Of a stretch of 36,855 nucleotides of DNA, positions 15,527 to 24,419 are shown piece after piece. Position numbers and translations under genes: made by a program. Under the pieces are notes generated by a model, which saw only the letters and a list, made by a program, of their open reading frames with translations, made no database searches and had not been told where the DNA came from. Every line of letters begins with the position of its first letter. Within the stretch, counting starts at the first letter, position 1. Origin of the DNA: Alphaproteobacteria bacterium (GTDB lineage: Bacteria > Pseudomonadota > Alphaproteobacteria > UBA2966); contig JAGWAU010000030.1 in the NCBI GenBank assembly GCA_021296255.1, positions 1 through 36,855 on the forward strand, given 5' to 3'.

Positions 15527-16162
15527 ATGATGAAACTGCTGAGCGCGAGTCCCAGCCCCTACGCCCGCAAGGTCCGGATCGCACTGGCCGAGAAAGGGCT
15601 CCCGTTCGAACTGCTGACCGAAGTGCCCTGGAACGCCGATACCACGACGCCGCGATACAATCCGCTCGAGAAGCTGCCGGTCCTGATCCTCGAGGACGGA
15701 ACGACGGTGTACGAGTCGCGGCACATACTCGAATACCTGGAGGTCAAGTTTCCCCACCCGCCGATGTTCCCAGAGGCTCCAGACGACTTCCTGGCGGCCA
15801 AGCGGCTCGAAGTGCTGGCGGACGGTATCTGCGACGCCGCGGTGCTCGTCATTTTCGAACGCATGCGGCCCCAAGACAATCGCAGCGTGCCTTGGGAGGC
15901 GCGTCAACGACGCAAGATCGAGGGCGGATTCACGGAAGTCGCGCGCCTGGTTCCGGCCGACGGCTACTGCGTGGGCGGCACCTTCGGCCTGGGCGACATT
16001 GCCGTCGGCGCGCTGCTCGACTACATCTCGTTGCGCTTGCCGGAGATCGATTGGTCCGACAAGTACGCGAATCTGGCCGGATTGCGCGAACGGTTGTCGC
16101 AACGGCCATCCTTTCAAGACACCATACCGCGGGTCCAGCAGATCGACCCCGCGGTGGTCTAG
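15527..16162 (+). CDS. Glutathione S-transferase family protein
   Basis: A 211-residue cytosolic GST. The thioredoxin-like N domain carries SPSPYARKVRIALAEKG, the cis-proline strand PLEKLPVLILEDG and the glutathione-binding YESRHILEYL. The helical C domain has GGTFGLGDIAVGALLDY, the usual N-capping region. It resembles the YibF/stringent-starvation-like branch. ATG 15527 starts at the family position; a second ATG follows at once, and the upstream ATG at 15491 adds 12 unlikely residues. Substrate unknown. It diverges from the TauD-like gene with about 190 bp between. Confidence 0.9.
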   Translation: MMKLLSASPSPYARKVRIALAEKGLPFELLTEVPWNADTTTPRYNPLEKLPVLILEDGTTVYESRHILEYLEVKFPHPPMFPEAPDDFLAAKRLEVLADGICDAAVLVIFERMRPQDNRSVPWEARQRRKIEGGFTEVARLVPADGYCVGGTFGLGDIAVGALLDYISLRLPEIDWSDKYANLAGLRERLSQRPSFQDTIPRVQQIDPAVV

Positions 16163-16164
16163 AA

Positions 16165-16186
16165 TCCCGGCTTTCGGTATCCGGGA
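16165..16186. terminator. Weak hairpin after the GST gene
   Basis: TCCCGG (16165-16170) and CCGGGA (16181-16186) form a six-pair stem with a ten-base loop just after the GST stop. No T-run follows, so it is at best a weak terminator. Confidence 0.25.
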
Positions 16187-16347
16187 CTCAAATACGGTCG
16201 TGGTCCTCTCCGAGCTGGAAGGGCTGGGAGAGAAGCTGTGCGATCTATACCCATCCTCATGACAGCGACCACAGGGGGGCTTGGTCTGCGCGTCTACCTC
16301 GAAGCTGCGGCCGCGCCGCACGATGCAAGAAAACGACGGAGGCCTGG

Positions 16348-17115
16348 GTGACTGACAGAGACCTTTCAGGGCGTGTCGCTCTGGTGACGGGCGGCTCGCG
16401 GGGCATCGGCCGCGCGATCTGCCGGCGACTCGCGCGGGCCGGTGCATGGGTGGCGATCAACCACTCGTCGAGCGACGAGGCCGCGGCGGAAACGTTGGCG
16501 CTGATCAGGGCCGTCGGCGGCGAGGGAGACGTTTACAGGGCCGATGTTTCGTCGTTTGAGGCGACCGATGCGATGTTCCGAAGCATCGAGGCCGACAAAG
16601 GCCCCGTCGATCTTCTGGTCACCAACGCCGGGATCGCCTCGTTTCAGGACGATGTCGACATGCCCGTCGATCTCTGGCGCCGCATCCTGTCCGTGAATCT
16701 GGACGGCACCTTTCACTGCGTGTGGTGCGCCAAGGAGGGCATGCTGGCCCGCGGCGACGGGCGTATCGTCTGCATCTCCTCGGCCAACGGCCTGGCGCCG
16801 TCCAGGATCCGGCCGGACAGGCTGATCGCCTACGGCACGTCGAAATCCGCCGTCATCGGGTTCTCGCGCAACTGCGCGATCGCGTTGGGCCCCGCGATCC
16901 GCGTCAACTGCGTCGCGCCGGGTCTGATCGACACGGATATGACAAGCGGCATGAGCGACGAGATCCGCCAGCGCATCATCGCGAGCACTCCCGCGGGCCG
17001 GACCGGCACGCCGGATGACATCGCCGGGCTCACCTACTTCTTGCTCAGCGACGCCGCAAGCTTCATCACAGGCCAAACCTATGTCGCCTCCGGCGGACTG
17101 GTCACACTACCCTGA
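16348..17115 (+). CDS. SDR family NAD(P)-dependent oxidoreductase
   Basis: A 255-residue classical short-chain dehydrogenase. The Rossmann loop TGGSRGIG is at residues 14-21, NAG at 93-95, and YGTSK with Tyr162 and Lys166 forms the catalytic pair, with Ser145 in CISSANG upstream. The C-terminal GQTYVASGGL is family-typical and FabG-like. Asn-His-Ser after the second strand may favour NADP, but this is uncertain. The GTG at 16348 was chosen because GGAGG at 16338-16342 lies five bases before it; the longer upstream frame runs through the GST gene as a shadow. Substrate is not indicated by the neighbours. Confidence 0.92.
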   Translation: MTDRDLSGRVALVTGGSRGIGRAICRRLARAGAWVAINHSSSDEAAAETLALIRAVGGEGDVYRADVSSFEATDAMFRSIEADKGPVDLLVTNAGIASFQDDVDMPVDLWRRILSVNLDGTFHCVWCAKEGMLARGDGRIVCISSANGLAPSRIRPDRLIAYGTSKSAVIGFSRNCAIALGPAIRVNCVAPGLIDTDMTSGMSDEIRQRIIASTPAGRTGTPDDIAGLTYFLLSDAASFITGQTYVASGGLVTLP

Positions 17116-17238
17116 CGTGTTTGGGGGCTTCCCTTTTTCAGAGTTCGTTTGCCGGGATAACGTTTCCCTTCGATCACGATAAACGTCGGCAAACCCATGG
17201 TACACGCACCGGGAACGGTCGCCTGGCTGGCCCAAGGG

Positions 17239-20200
17239 CTAGTGAGCCTGCGCCGCGACCGCCGCGACGCGACGCGAGTTGACGCGCAGATAGACGGCCA
17301 TCAGCGCCGGGACGAGCAATATCAGTATCGCTGTCGTAATCATGATGCCGACGCCGAGCGACGCAGCGAAGGGGACCAGGAACTGCGCCTGAATGGCCCG
17401 TTCGAGAATGAGGGGCGTGAAACCGAGGAAGGTGGTAAGCGAGGTCAGGGCGATGGGGCGGAAACGCGCCTTGGCGCCTTCGACGATGGCCGTTTTCGGG
17501 GCGGCGCCCTCCTTGAGCCGCTGGTCGATGAAGTCGATCATGACCAGCGAGTCGTTGACGACGACGCCGCTGAGGCCGAAGAAGCCCATCAATGTCGCGG
17601 CACTGATGGCGACGCCCAGCACCAGGTGCCCCAGGACGACCCCGACGAGGCCGAACGGAATGATGGCCATCACGATGAACGGTTTGGCGTAGGAGCCCAG
17701 AGGAATGGCCAAGAGCACGAAGATCACGAGCATGGCGAGGACGAAGCCGCGATACAGGGCGTCCAGGGACTCCAGTTGCTGCTGCTGTTCGCCACCGAAG
17801 GAAAAGGTCAACCCGGGGTTGGCGGCAGTCAGTTCCGCCAGGATGCGGTTCTCGAGAACTCGGTTCGCTTCTTCGGCCGAGATCACGTTCCCGTCCACGT
17901 CTGCCGTCACCGTGACGACGCGCTGACCGTCCTTGCGCCGGATCGACGGCGGTGAGGTGCCCATGCTCATCGACGCCACCTGGCTGAGCGGCACCTCGGC
18001 CCCGGACGGGGTCCGCACCAGGTAGCTCTCGACATCCGTGATCGCGTCGCGCTCCTCAGCGGGCAGTCGCGCGTAGACCCGCACCTCCTCGCGCTCGCGC
18101 TGCACCCGGAGCACCTCCACCCCGAAGAACGCGGCCCGCGCCTGCAGCGCCAAGTCTTCAAGGGTGAGGCCAAGCGTTCGCGCCTCCGGTCGTAGCTCCA
18201 ATTGAACTTCCCTGGCGCCCGGCGCGTGATCGGACCGGACATCGAAGACGCCCGACAGGCTGCGAAGCCCCTGCACGACCGAATCCGCGAGTTCCCCGAG
18301 GAGGTCTGGATCCGGGTGCGAGAGCACCGCCTCCACGGGACTGCCGAGATCGATGACCTCGCCGCTGAAGGCGATCCCGCGAACGTGGGGGAGGACTCCG
18401 ACTTCGTCTCGCCAGGCCTGCATGACGGCTATCGTCGACAGGTCCCGTTGCTGGGCGCCCAGGAGCTTGAATTCAACGGTCGCGATGTTGGCTTGCGGAT
18501 TCAGGGTGGGAGTCGGTTCAAGCCCTCCTCCCTCCACGCGAGGTTTCTGGCCGACGGTGACGGTCACTCCGGAGAGGAGCGGGGGCGCGTTGTCAGGTCG
18601 TTCGCTCTCGAGGCTTCGCAGGACCCGCCGTCCCGCCTGCTCAAGTTCCATCGCCACCTCGTAGGTCCGCTCCGCCGGCGTCCCGTTCGGCATTTCCAGC
18701 GTGGCGGTGACGAAGTCCCCCTCCACGACGTCAGCGAAGGTCGTCGGCACGATACCCGCCGGCACCAGGGATACGCTGACGACGAGCAGGCCGATCGCCC
18801 CCGCGCCCACCACCGCGGGTTGATCCGTCGCGAACCGCAGCGCTCGATCCAGAGGACCCTCCAGAAATCCGTTCAGCCCCCGGTCCACGACATCCCGGGT
18901 GCGCGAGAAGAACCGGGCCACTGCGCTGCCCGGGACCGACTCCGGTCCAGGCAGGCGGGACAGGTGGTTCGGCAGTATCAGGAGCGATTCGGCTAGCGAG
19001 ATCAGCAGCATGCCGATGATGATGATCGGCAACGCAATCCAGACTTCGCCGATGCCCCCGGGGATGAAAAGAAGGGGCGTGAACGCCGCGACGGAGGTGA
19101 GCACTGCGAACGTCAATGCCTTTTTGATCCGTCGCGAGCCCCGGATCGCCGCGACGACACCCGGTACGCCCTGCCTGCGCTCGTGGTGGATGTGCTCGGC
19201 AACGACAATGGCGTCGTCGACGATGATGCCGATGGCCAGAACGAAGGCGAACAGGGAAATCGTATTGATCGCCAGATCGAACACCAGCATCACGGCAAGG
19301 GCCCCGACGCCAGACGTGATCAGGCCTACCACCACCCACAACGCGAGCCGTATCTCGAGGAACAGGGCCAGCGCGATGAACACCAGCATGAGCCCCAGGA
19401 GACCGTTCTTGAGCAGTAGGTCGAGTCGCTCCGAGTAGGCCTGGGAATCGTCGTTCCAGGTGGCGATCCCGACACCTGCGGGCAACGACGGGACAATCAC
19501 GTTCGCGATGTGCTCCTGCACGGCTTCGGCAACGGCCATCACCTGCTCACCGTCGGCACGGTAGACCTCCACGAAGGCGGCCCGTCGACCCTGGTGCCGC
19601 ACGATCAGGTCCGTGTCCTGGAAAGCATCGCGCACCTCCGCGATGTCGCCGAGACGCACGGTCGTGCCATCTTCCCGGGCTATTACCACTATGTCTTCGA
19701 AGTCGTGCTGATCGTAGCTCTGGCCGATGGTTCGGACCCGCACCTGGGCCTCCCGCGTGTCGATGGTGCCTGCAGAGAGGTCGAGGGAGCTGCGGCGGAC
19801 CGCATTCGCGACATCGTCGAGCGTCAGCCCGAAAGCGCGGAGGCGCAGGAGCGGCACTTCGATTGAGACCTCGTAGTCTCTCGTCCCGGTCGTCTCGACG
19901 TTGGATACGCTGGGCAGCAACGCCAGTTCGTCTTCGACCTGATGCGCGAATTCCTTCAGCGCGCGCTCGGGGATGTCGCCGAAGACGATCAGGCGGATCA
20001 TGCTGGTGCGGTTGGTCATCTCCCTGAACTCGGGACGCTCGGCGGCGCCGGGAAACGACTGGATAAGGCCGACGGCGGATTCGACTTCGTCCATCGCCTC
20101 GCCGATATCTGTGCCGGACTTCAGTTCGACCCTCACCGATGCCATCCCCGAGGCGGCCAGGGATTTGACCGTCTTGACATCCTCCAGCGCCTCGACCTGT

Positions 20201-20439
20201 TCCTCGATCTTGACGACGATCGACTCCTCCACCTCCTCGGGCGTGGCGCCGGGATAGGCGACGGACACTTCGATGGTGTTGAAAGGCACCGTCGGCCAAG
20301 CTTCCCGGTCCAAGCCCCCCAGCGACACGAGGCCTGCCGCCAATATGCCCAACATCAGCAGATTGGCGGCAACACGGTTGGTCGCCATGTAGGCGATGGG
20401 GCCGGCAGGCTCCCCCAGATGGGTGCCGCTTCCGTTCAT
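17239..20439 (-). CDS. RND efflux transporter, AcrB/HAE1 family
   Basis: A full-length (1066 aa) inner-membrane pump of the resistance-nodulation-division family, which exports hydrophobic compounds using the proton gradient. Twelve membrane segments are expected. The first follows residue 20, and the TM4 motif GIIVDDAIVVAE at 404-415 carries the proton-relay Asp408/Asp409. The large periplasmic loops (VAYPGATPEEVEE, then a repeat after TM7) dock the adaptor. Its ATG overlaps the stop of the preceding adaptor fragment (ATGA), the mark of a former adaptor-pump operon with coupled translation. With that adaptor broken, the pump may use the adaptor and outer-membrane factor encoded divergently at 21634-24417. 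Substrate unknown. Confidence 0.93.
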   Translation of the reverse strand: MNGSGTHLGEPAGPIAYMATNRVAANLLMLGILAAGLVSLGGLDREAWPTVPFNTIEVSVAYPGATPEEVEESIVVKIEEQVEALEDVKTVKSLAASGMASVRVELKSGTDIGEAMDEVESAVGLIQSFPGAAERPEFREMTNRTSMIRLIVFGDIPERALKEFAHQVEDELALLPSVSNVETTGTRDYEVSIEVPLLRLRAFGLTLDDVANAVRRSSLDLSAGTIDTREAQVRVRTIGQSYDQHDFEDIVVIAREDGTTVRLGDIAEVRDAFQDTDLIVRHQGRRAAFVEVYRADGEQVMAVAEAVQEHIANVIVPSLPAGVGIATWNDDSQAYSERLDLLLKNGLLGLMLVFIALALFLEIRLALWVVVGLITSGVGALAVMLVFDLAINTISLFAFVLAIGIIVDDAIVVAEHIHHERRQGVPGVVAAIRGSRRIKKALTFAVLTSVAAFTPLLFIPGGIGEVWIALPIIIIGMLLISLAESLLILPNHLSRLPGPESVPGSAVARFFSRTRDVVDRGLNGFLEGPLDRALRFATDQPAVVGAGAIGLLVVSVSLVPAGIVPTTFADVVEGDFVTATLEMPNGTPAERTYEVAMELEQAGRRVLRSLESERPDNAPPLLSGVTVTVGQKPRVEGGGLEPTPTLNPQANIATVEFKLLGAQQRDLSTIAVMQAWRDEVGVLPHVRGIAFSGEVIDLGSPVEAVLSHPDPDLLGELADSVVQGLRSLSGVFDVRSDHAPGAREVQLELRPEARTLGLTLEDLALQARAAFFGVEVLRVQREREEVRVYARLPAEERDAITDVESYLVRTPSGAEVPLSQVASMSMGTSPPSIRRKDGQRVVTVTADVDGNVISAEEANRVLENRILAELTAANPGLTFSFGGEQQQQLESLDALYRGFVLAMLVIFVLLAIPLGSYAKPFIVMAIIPFGLVGVVLGHLVLGVAISAATLMGFFGLSGVVVNDSLVMIDFIDQRLKEGAAPKTAIVEGAKARFRPIALTSLTTFLGFTPLILERAIQAQFLVPFAASLGVGIMITTAILILLVPALMAVYLRVNSRRVAAVAAQAH

Positions 20440-20729
20440 GGACCCAGGGTAGGCCCAGTGCGCCCGGTCCGGTCGGCGCGCGTTACCCTGAAGTAGCGTT
20501 CAGGGAGAAGCCCGTCGATCGCGACTTCCACTAAACTGCGCACCAGGAGCGGCGGACCTGCGTCGAGATCCCGTCTGGGCTCGACCCGGAAACTCGCCGA
20601 GTCGGCCAACACCCGGGCCGTGCACACGCAGCACTCCGCCGGATGGCGGCTCTCGACGATGCCGCCCGAGTCGTAGAACAGGGTTCCATTGACCGCGGCG
20701 AAGAAGATCTTGTCGCCCGCCTTGTCCAT
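20436..20729 (-). pseudogene. Remnant of an RND adaptor (HlyD/MFP family) gene
   Basis: An open frame of 97 codons directly before the RND gene and overlapping its start by 4 bp. Residues 37-85 (about 20475-20621) align by eye with an inner part of adaptor proteins: TARVLADSASF, then PPLLVRSLVEVAIDG and ERYFRVTRA. They resemble the intact adaptor in this window (PPLLVGKFVEVRIQG, DTYFRMPRS). The N-terminal ~280 residues of an adaptor and the usual ~75 after this strand are absent. The left part of the frame abuts the truncated insertion sequence, which probably caused the loss. The first ~36 residues match nothing I know. Alternatively, part of this may be unrelated filler. Confidence 0.55.
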
Positions 20730-20732
20730 CCA

Positions 20733-21246
20733 GGCCGATCCATCACCAGCGAGGAATTGTCGTTCCGCCGACCGAGGCGATTCAGCAGCTTACGCCCTTC
20801 CAGGGCATCGTGGGCCCGTCCTGGCGAGAGCGAGAACGCGAGGGCCGTTCGAGCATCCGCGGCAACCATATGAATCTTGGCGGTCCAGCCGCCACAGGAT
20901 CGGCCGATGGATTGGAGGCGGTTTTTTTTGGCGCTCCCGTCCCGTCGGGACGGACCTCGACAAGGGCGCCGTCCATCGACCCGGCCTCGAGCTTGATGCG
21001 CACGATCTGCTCTCGCTGCAGATGCTCGAATACCCGGTCGAGCACACCGTTCTTCGACCAGCGATTCATCCGGGTGTAGATGGTGTGCCAGTTGCCGAAC
21101 CGCGCCGGCAACCCTCGCCATTTGCAGCCATGCTCGGCGACATACGGGATGGCGTTGAGCATCTGCCGGTTCGAGAGGCTGACGTTGCCGCGCTGGACAG
21201 GCAGATGCGGCGCGATGCGTTCGTATTGGGCTTCGGTGAGTTCCAT
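20733..21246 (-). pseudogene. IS5-family transposase, two frames joined at an A8 slippery run, 3' truncated
   Basis: The first frame starts MELTEAQYERIAPHLP and runs through PYVAEHGCKWRGLPARFGNW, typical of the IS5 group, to GAPKK. A run of eight A on this strand (20922-20929) follows. A -1 slip there moves into NRLQSIGRSCGGWTAKIHM and on to LSPGRAHDALEGRKLLNRLG and SLVMDR. This layout, two overlapping frames joined at an A-rich site, is that used by IS427/IS1031-like elements to make full transposase. After SLVMDR the usual ~100 residues are absent, so the enzyme cannot be active. Confidence 0.8.
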
Positions 21247-21292
21247 CCATCGGTGATGACATGATCTGCACCATTAGTGTTAACACGTCCCG
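20733..21292 (-). mobile_element. Truncated IS5-family (IS427/IS1031-like) insertion sequence
   Basis: Transposase reading frames occupy 21246 down to about 20733. The distal end of the transposase, with the DDE glutamate region, is missing: similarity stops after SLVMDR. A likely outer end is near 21277-21292, where GTGTTAACAC forms a perfect palindrome next to CGTCCC, but I cannot find a matching inverted repeat at the other side because that side is lost. The element lies between the divergent pump genes. Confidence 0.75.
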
Positions 21293-21633
21293 GTGGATCT
21301 TCAATTCACGATTTCCGGGTCAACGATACTACCGTCGCAAGACTGCGACAACGTACGCACACGATCTACTTAATTGCTCACAGCCGCCGGAGGCTCCAAA
21401 GACTCCTACACCACGCCTGAGGGGTACGACCGAGCGATTGCGGAGGACAGGTTCGACGCCGGCTGGCTGGAACCGGCACTTTCTGGCATCATCAGGAGCC
21501 AGTTGACCGTGTAGTAGAATTCGATTGCCGGAGTCCTGCATATGACTGCGTTTGCAGGAGGTCTGAGGCATTTTCGGCAGGGTTGACGGGGTGTGGCGGA
21601 AACCAGCCTGGATGATTCAGGACGATCTTCGCG
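21293..21633. other. Intergenic region before the efflux OMF gene
   Basis: About 340 bp with no supported gene. It presumably holds the promoter of the outer-membrane-factor/adaptor pair. AGGA about ten bases before ATG 21634 is the only likely ribosome binding site. No clear operator or repeat seen. Confidence 0.4.
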
Positions 21634-23193
21634 ATGTCCGCACTGTTTCCAAAGTATACAGCCGTTGGGCCACGACGGCGCGCCCAACCCGTGGTGTTGT
21701 GGCCGGCCATCGTAGTCGGCCTTGTTAACGCTTGCTCGCCGGCGTCGGTCCCGCCGGTTCCGGAATCGCCGACGCATCCGCCAGAGAAATTCGTCGGCAA
21801 CGTCACTGCCGGCGACTACGAACCGTTGGAGTGGTGGAAGACATTCGACGACCCGGCGCTCGACCGGATCGTTGAAGCCGTTTTGGTCTCCAATTTCGAT
21901 CTCGTGGAGGCGGTTGCCCGGGTCGATCAGGCCAGAACGAGGGCACGCATTGCGAGCGCCTTCAACCGGCCGCGGGTTCAGCCGTCCGCCGGCATCGATG
22001 ATATCGATGCGCCTTCGAACACCCTGCCGGACAATGTAAGCTCGGAACTGAGCGGGCAGCTGGACATTTCCGTGCCGGACCGAGTCGCTATGACCACTTA
22101 CTCGATGGGTGCGGAATTCGCCTACGAATTCGACCTTTGGGGCCGCAGTCGCAACGAAGCCCGTGCTGCCGGCGCCGAGAGCCTAGCGTCGGAGTGGGAT
22201 TTTCGCGCCGCTCGAATCGGAGTGGTGGCGCAAACCGTACATACTTATCTGGAGATAGCCTACCTGCGCCGCCAAAGAAAACTCTCGGGCGAGAGCGTGG
22301 AGGTCTTCCGGGAACGCGAAAAGCTCACCGCAGCCCGATACGATCGTGGACTGGATACCGCTCGCGACCTCTATGCCGCACGACAGAAACTTTGGAACGC
22401 CCAGACCGAACTATCCGCACTTGAGGGGCGGCTGGCCGATGCGGAAGGACGCCTCTGGGTGCTGTTGGGAGGATACCGCGCGGACCTGGCGAACATGTTG
22501 CCCGATTCGCCGTCGCCGTCGGTGGCACTCGACCCGGTTCCGGCGGGCATACCGGTCGGTCTCCTGGTTCAGCGGCCCGATGTCGGCGCGGCGAGGCAAC
22601 GAATGGAGGCGGCCCGTTACGCTGTCGGTGCCCGCCGGGCGGATCTGCTGCCGTCCTTGACCTTGTCCGGGACTATCGGATTGCGAAGCACGGATTTGGA
22701 TCGGTGGTTCAATCCGGCCCAGTGGTTCCGAAACCTATCCGCTAACCTGTTGGGGCCGGCATTCCAGGGTTCACGGCTGCGGGACAACGTGACACTTGCC
22801 GAAACCAGATTGAGGGAATCCGTTGCGGCATACGGACGGTCCATAGTCACTGCGGTCAACGAGGTGGAGGCCGTGCTGGCCAGATTAGAGGCAAGCCGCC
22901 GCCGTCACACGTTGTTGAGATCTTTTGCCGAGGAGGCGAAGGCGGAGACCGCCTTTCAAGAGCGGCGGTACAGATCGGGAGTGGCCGATTACGACGATTT
23001 CCTGGCTGCCTCGCAATCTCACATCAGCGCGAGAATCGAACTCGCGGCAGCGGAGCGCGACCTCGGCTACACGCGTCTGGCCCTGCACCGCGCCCTGGGA
23101 GGCGTGTGGACTGCCGCCGGGCCAGCCGCCGTCCAATCCGGCCGCTCCGACCCCGCCGCAGGTGCGCGAGTCGCGAGCGCCTCCGCCGGGTAG
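21634..23193 (+). CDS. Outer membrane efflux protein, NodT family lipoprotein
   Basis: A 519-residue outer-membrane factor of the TolC/OprM/NodT type, the exit duct of a tripartite pump. A lipobox-like VNAC places acylated Cys34. The mature region begins with Pro-rich sequence, then EWWKTFDDPALDRIVEAVL, which opens the first TolC repeat. FDLWGRSRNEARAA and QRPDVGAARQRMEAARYAVGA are hallmarks of the NodT group, and long helical segments follow. The start may be ATG 21634 or a GTG near 21691, which would give a shorter, more usual lipoprotein signal. It is followed six bases later by the adaptor gene, so they form one operon. Confidence 0.9.
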   Translation: MSALFPKYTAVGPRRRAQPVVLWPAIVVGLVNACSPASVPPVPESPTHPPEKFVGNVTAGDYEPLEWWKTFDDPALDRIVEAVLVSNFDLVEAVARVDQARTRARIASAFNRPRVQPSAGIDDIDAPSNTLPDNVSSELSGQLDISVPDRVAMTTYSMGAEFAYEFDLWGRSRNEARAAGAESLASEWDFRAARIGVVAQTVHTYLEIAYLRRQRKLSGESVEVFREREKLTAARYDRGLDTARDLYAARQKLWNAQTELSALEGRLADAEGRLWVLLGGYRADLANMLPDSPSPSVALDPVPAGIPVGLLVQRPDVGAARQRMEAARYAVGARRADLLPSLTLSGTIGLRSTDLDRWFNPAQWFRNLSANLLGPAFQGSRLRDNVTLAETRLRESVAAYGRSIVTAVNEVEAVLARLEASRRRHTLLRSFAEEAKAETAFQERRYRSGVADYDDFLAASQSHISARIELAAAERDLGYTRLALHRALGGVWTAAGPAAVQSGRSDPAAGARVASASAG

Positions 23194-23199
23194 GCCGGT

Positions 23200-24417
23200 A
23201 TGCGCAGGACAATAAGTTTCCTGGTTGCGGTAGTCATCCTCGCCGGCTCCGGGGCGTTGGCGTATTTTCTGGTGTCGATGGCGCCGGAACCCGAGCGTCG
23301 GAAACCGCCCCCCCAGATCCCGTTCGCGCAGACCGCTCGCGTTGTGGCCGGCGACAGGGCCATCCCGGTTCATGGCGCCGGAACCGTCCGTCCCAGCGCG
23401 GAGATCGATATCACGCCGCAAGTCAGCGGAAGGGTAACCTGGATAAATCCGGGCTTCCAAAGCGGCGGGCGGGTCGCGGCGGGTCAGACGATCTTGCACA
23501 TCGAGGACGCGGACTATCTGTATCGTTTGCGCGAGGCCGAGGCCGATCTCGAGGCCCAGAGGGTGGCGCTCCTCACCGCCCGGGAACAAGCGGCGGTCGC
23601 CCGCGCCGAATACGAACAATACGCCGGCCGGCGTATTGGGACGGGATCACCGGTGTACGAGACGGGGCCGTTGACACTTCGGGAACCGCAACTGAAGGCA
23701 GCTCAAGCAGCACTGAACCGCGGGAAAGCCAAGGTTGCCGAAGCCGAACTGGCGTTGTACCGAACCCAGGTGCGGGCTCCTTTTGACGGCTATGTGCGCG
23801 AAGAGGCCGTGGACGTAGGACAGTTTGTAAACGCCGGACAACCCGTCGGACGGCTGTTCGCCGCCGATGCCGTCGAGGTGATCGTACCCCTGGCCGATAC
23901 CAATGCCGCCTTGATCCCGGCATTGTGGGAACTCAGGGCAGGGGACGCCAAAAGGCGGGTGGACGCCCGCGTGATCGCCAGATATGGCGATGGAATCTAC
24001 GCCTGGGACGGCTACGTAGACCGGGCTGAAGTGTCGCTCGACGAGCGGACACGAACCATCGACGTGATCGTGCGCGTGCTCGACCCTTTTTCTTCGGGCG
24101 CCCCGTTGGACGGGACCGCCGGAACGAGCGGTATCCCTCCGCTCCTGGTGGGCAAGTTCGTAGAGGTCAGGATCCAGGGTATCTCGCCCGACACCTATTT
24201 CCGCATGCCGCGGTCGGCGCTGCAACCCGGCGACGAGGTCTGGACGGTCGATGAAGACCGCAGGGTGGGCATTGTGCCCGTACGTGTCCTGCAGCGCATC
24301 GACGACGAAGCCTTCGTGACCGGTGCTCTCCAGGATGGGCAGTTGGTGGTTACCGGCGGCATTCAGTTTGTCACGGAAGGCATGGTCGTACGGACCGGAG
24401 CCGACACGGCGGGATGA
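23200..24417 (+). CDS. RND efflux adaptor (HlyD/MFP family periplasmic protein)
   Basis: A 405-residue periplasmic adaptor anchored by one N-terminal membrane segment (residues 5-28). It shows the usual order: beta-barrel strand, lipoyl half (ITPQVSGRVTWINPGFQSGGRV), long coiled helical hairpin (about 105-185, rich in Ala, Glu and Arg), second lipoyl half (VRAPFDGYVREEAVDVGQFV), barrel and membrane-proximal domains ending near GMVVRTGADTAG. It links an RND pump to the outer-membrane factor encoded six bases upstream. No pump gene follows; the nearest is the divergent RND gene at 17239-20439, whose own adaptor is broken, so they may work together. Confidence 0.92.
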   Translation: MRRTISFLVAVVILAGSGALAYFLVSMAPEPERRKPPPQIPFAQTARVVAGDRAIPVHGAGTVRPSAEIDITPQVSGRVTWINPGFQSGGRVAAGQTILHIEDADYLYRLREAEADLEAQRVALLTAREQAAVARAEYEQYAGRRIGTGSPVYETGPLTLREPQLKAAQAALNRGKAKVAEAELALYRTQVRAPFDGYVREEAVDVGQFVNAGQPVGRLFAADAVEVIVPLADTNAALIPALWELRAGDAKRRVDARVIARYGDGIYAWDGYVDRAEVSLDERTRTIDVIVRVLDPFSSGAPLDGTAGTSGIPPLLVGKFVEVRIQGISPDTYFRMPRSALQPGDEVWTVDEDRRVGIVPVRVLQRIDDEAFVTGALQDGQLVVTGGIQFVTEGMVVRTGADTAG

Positions 24418-24419
24418 AT

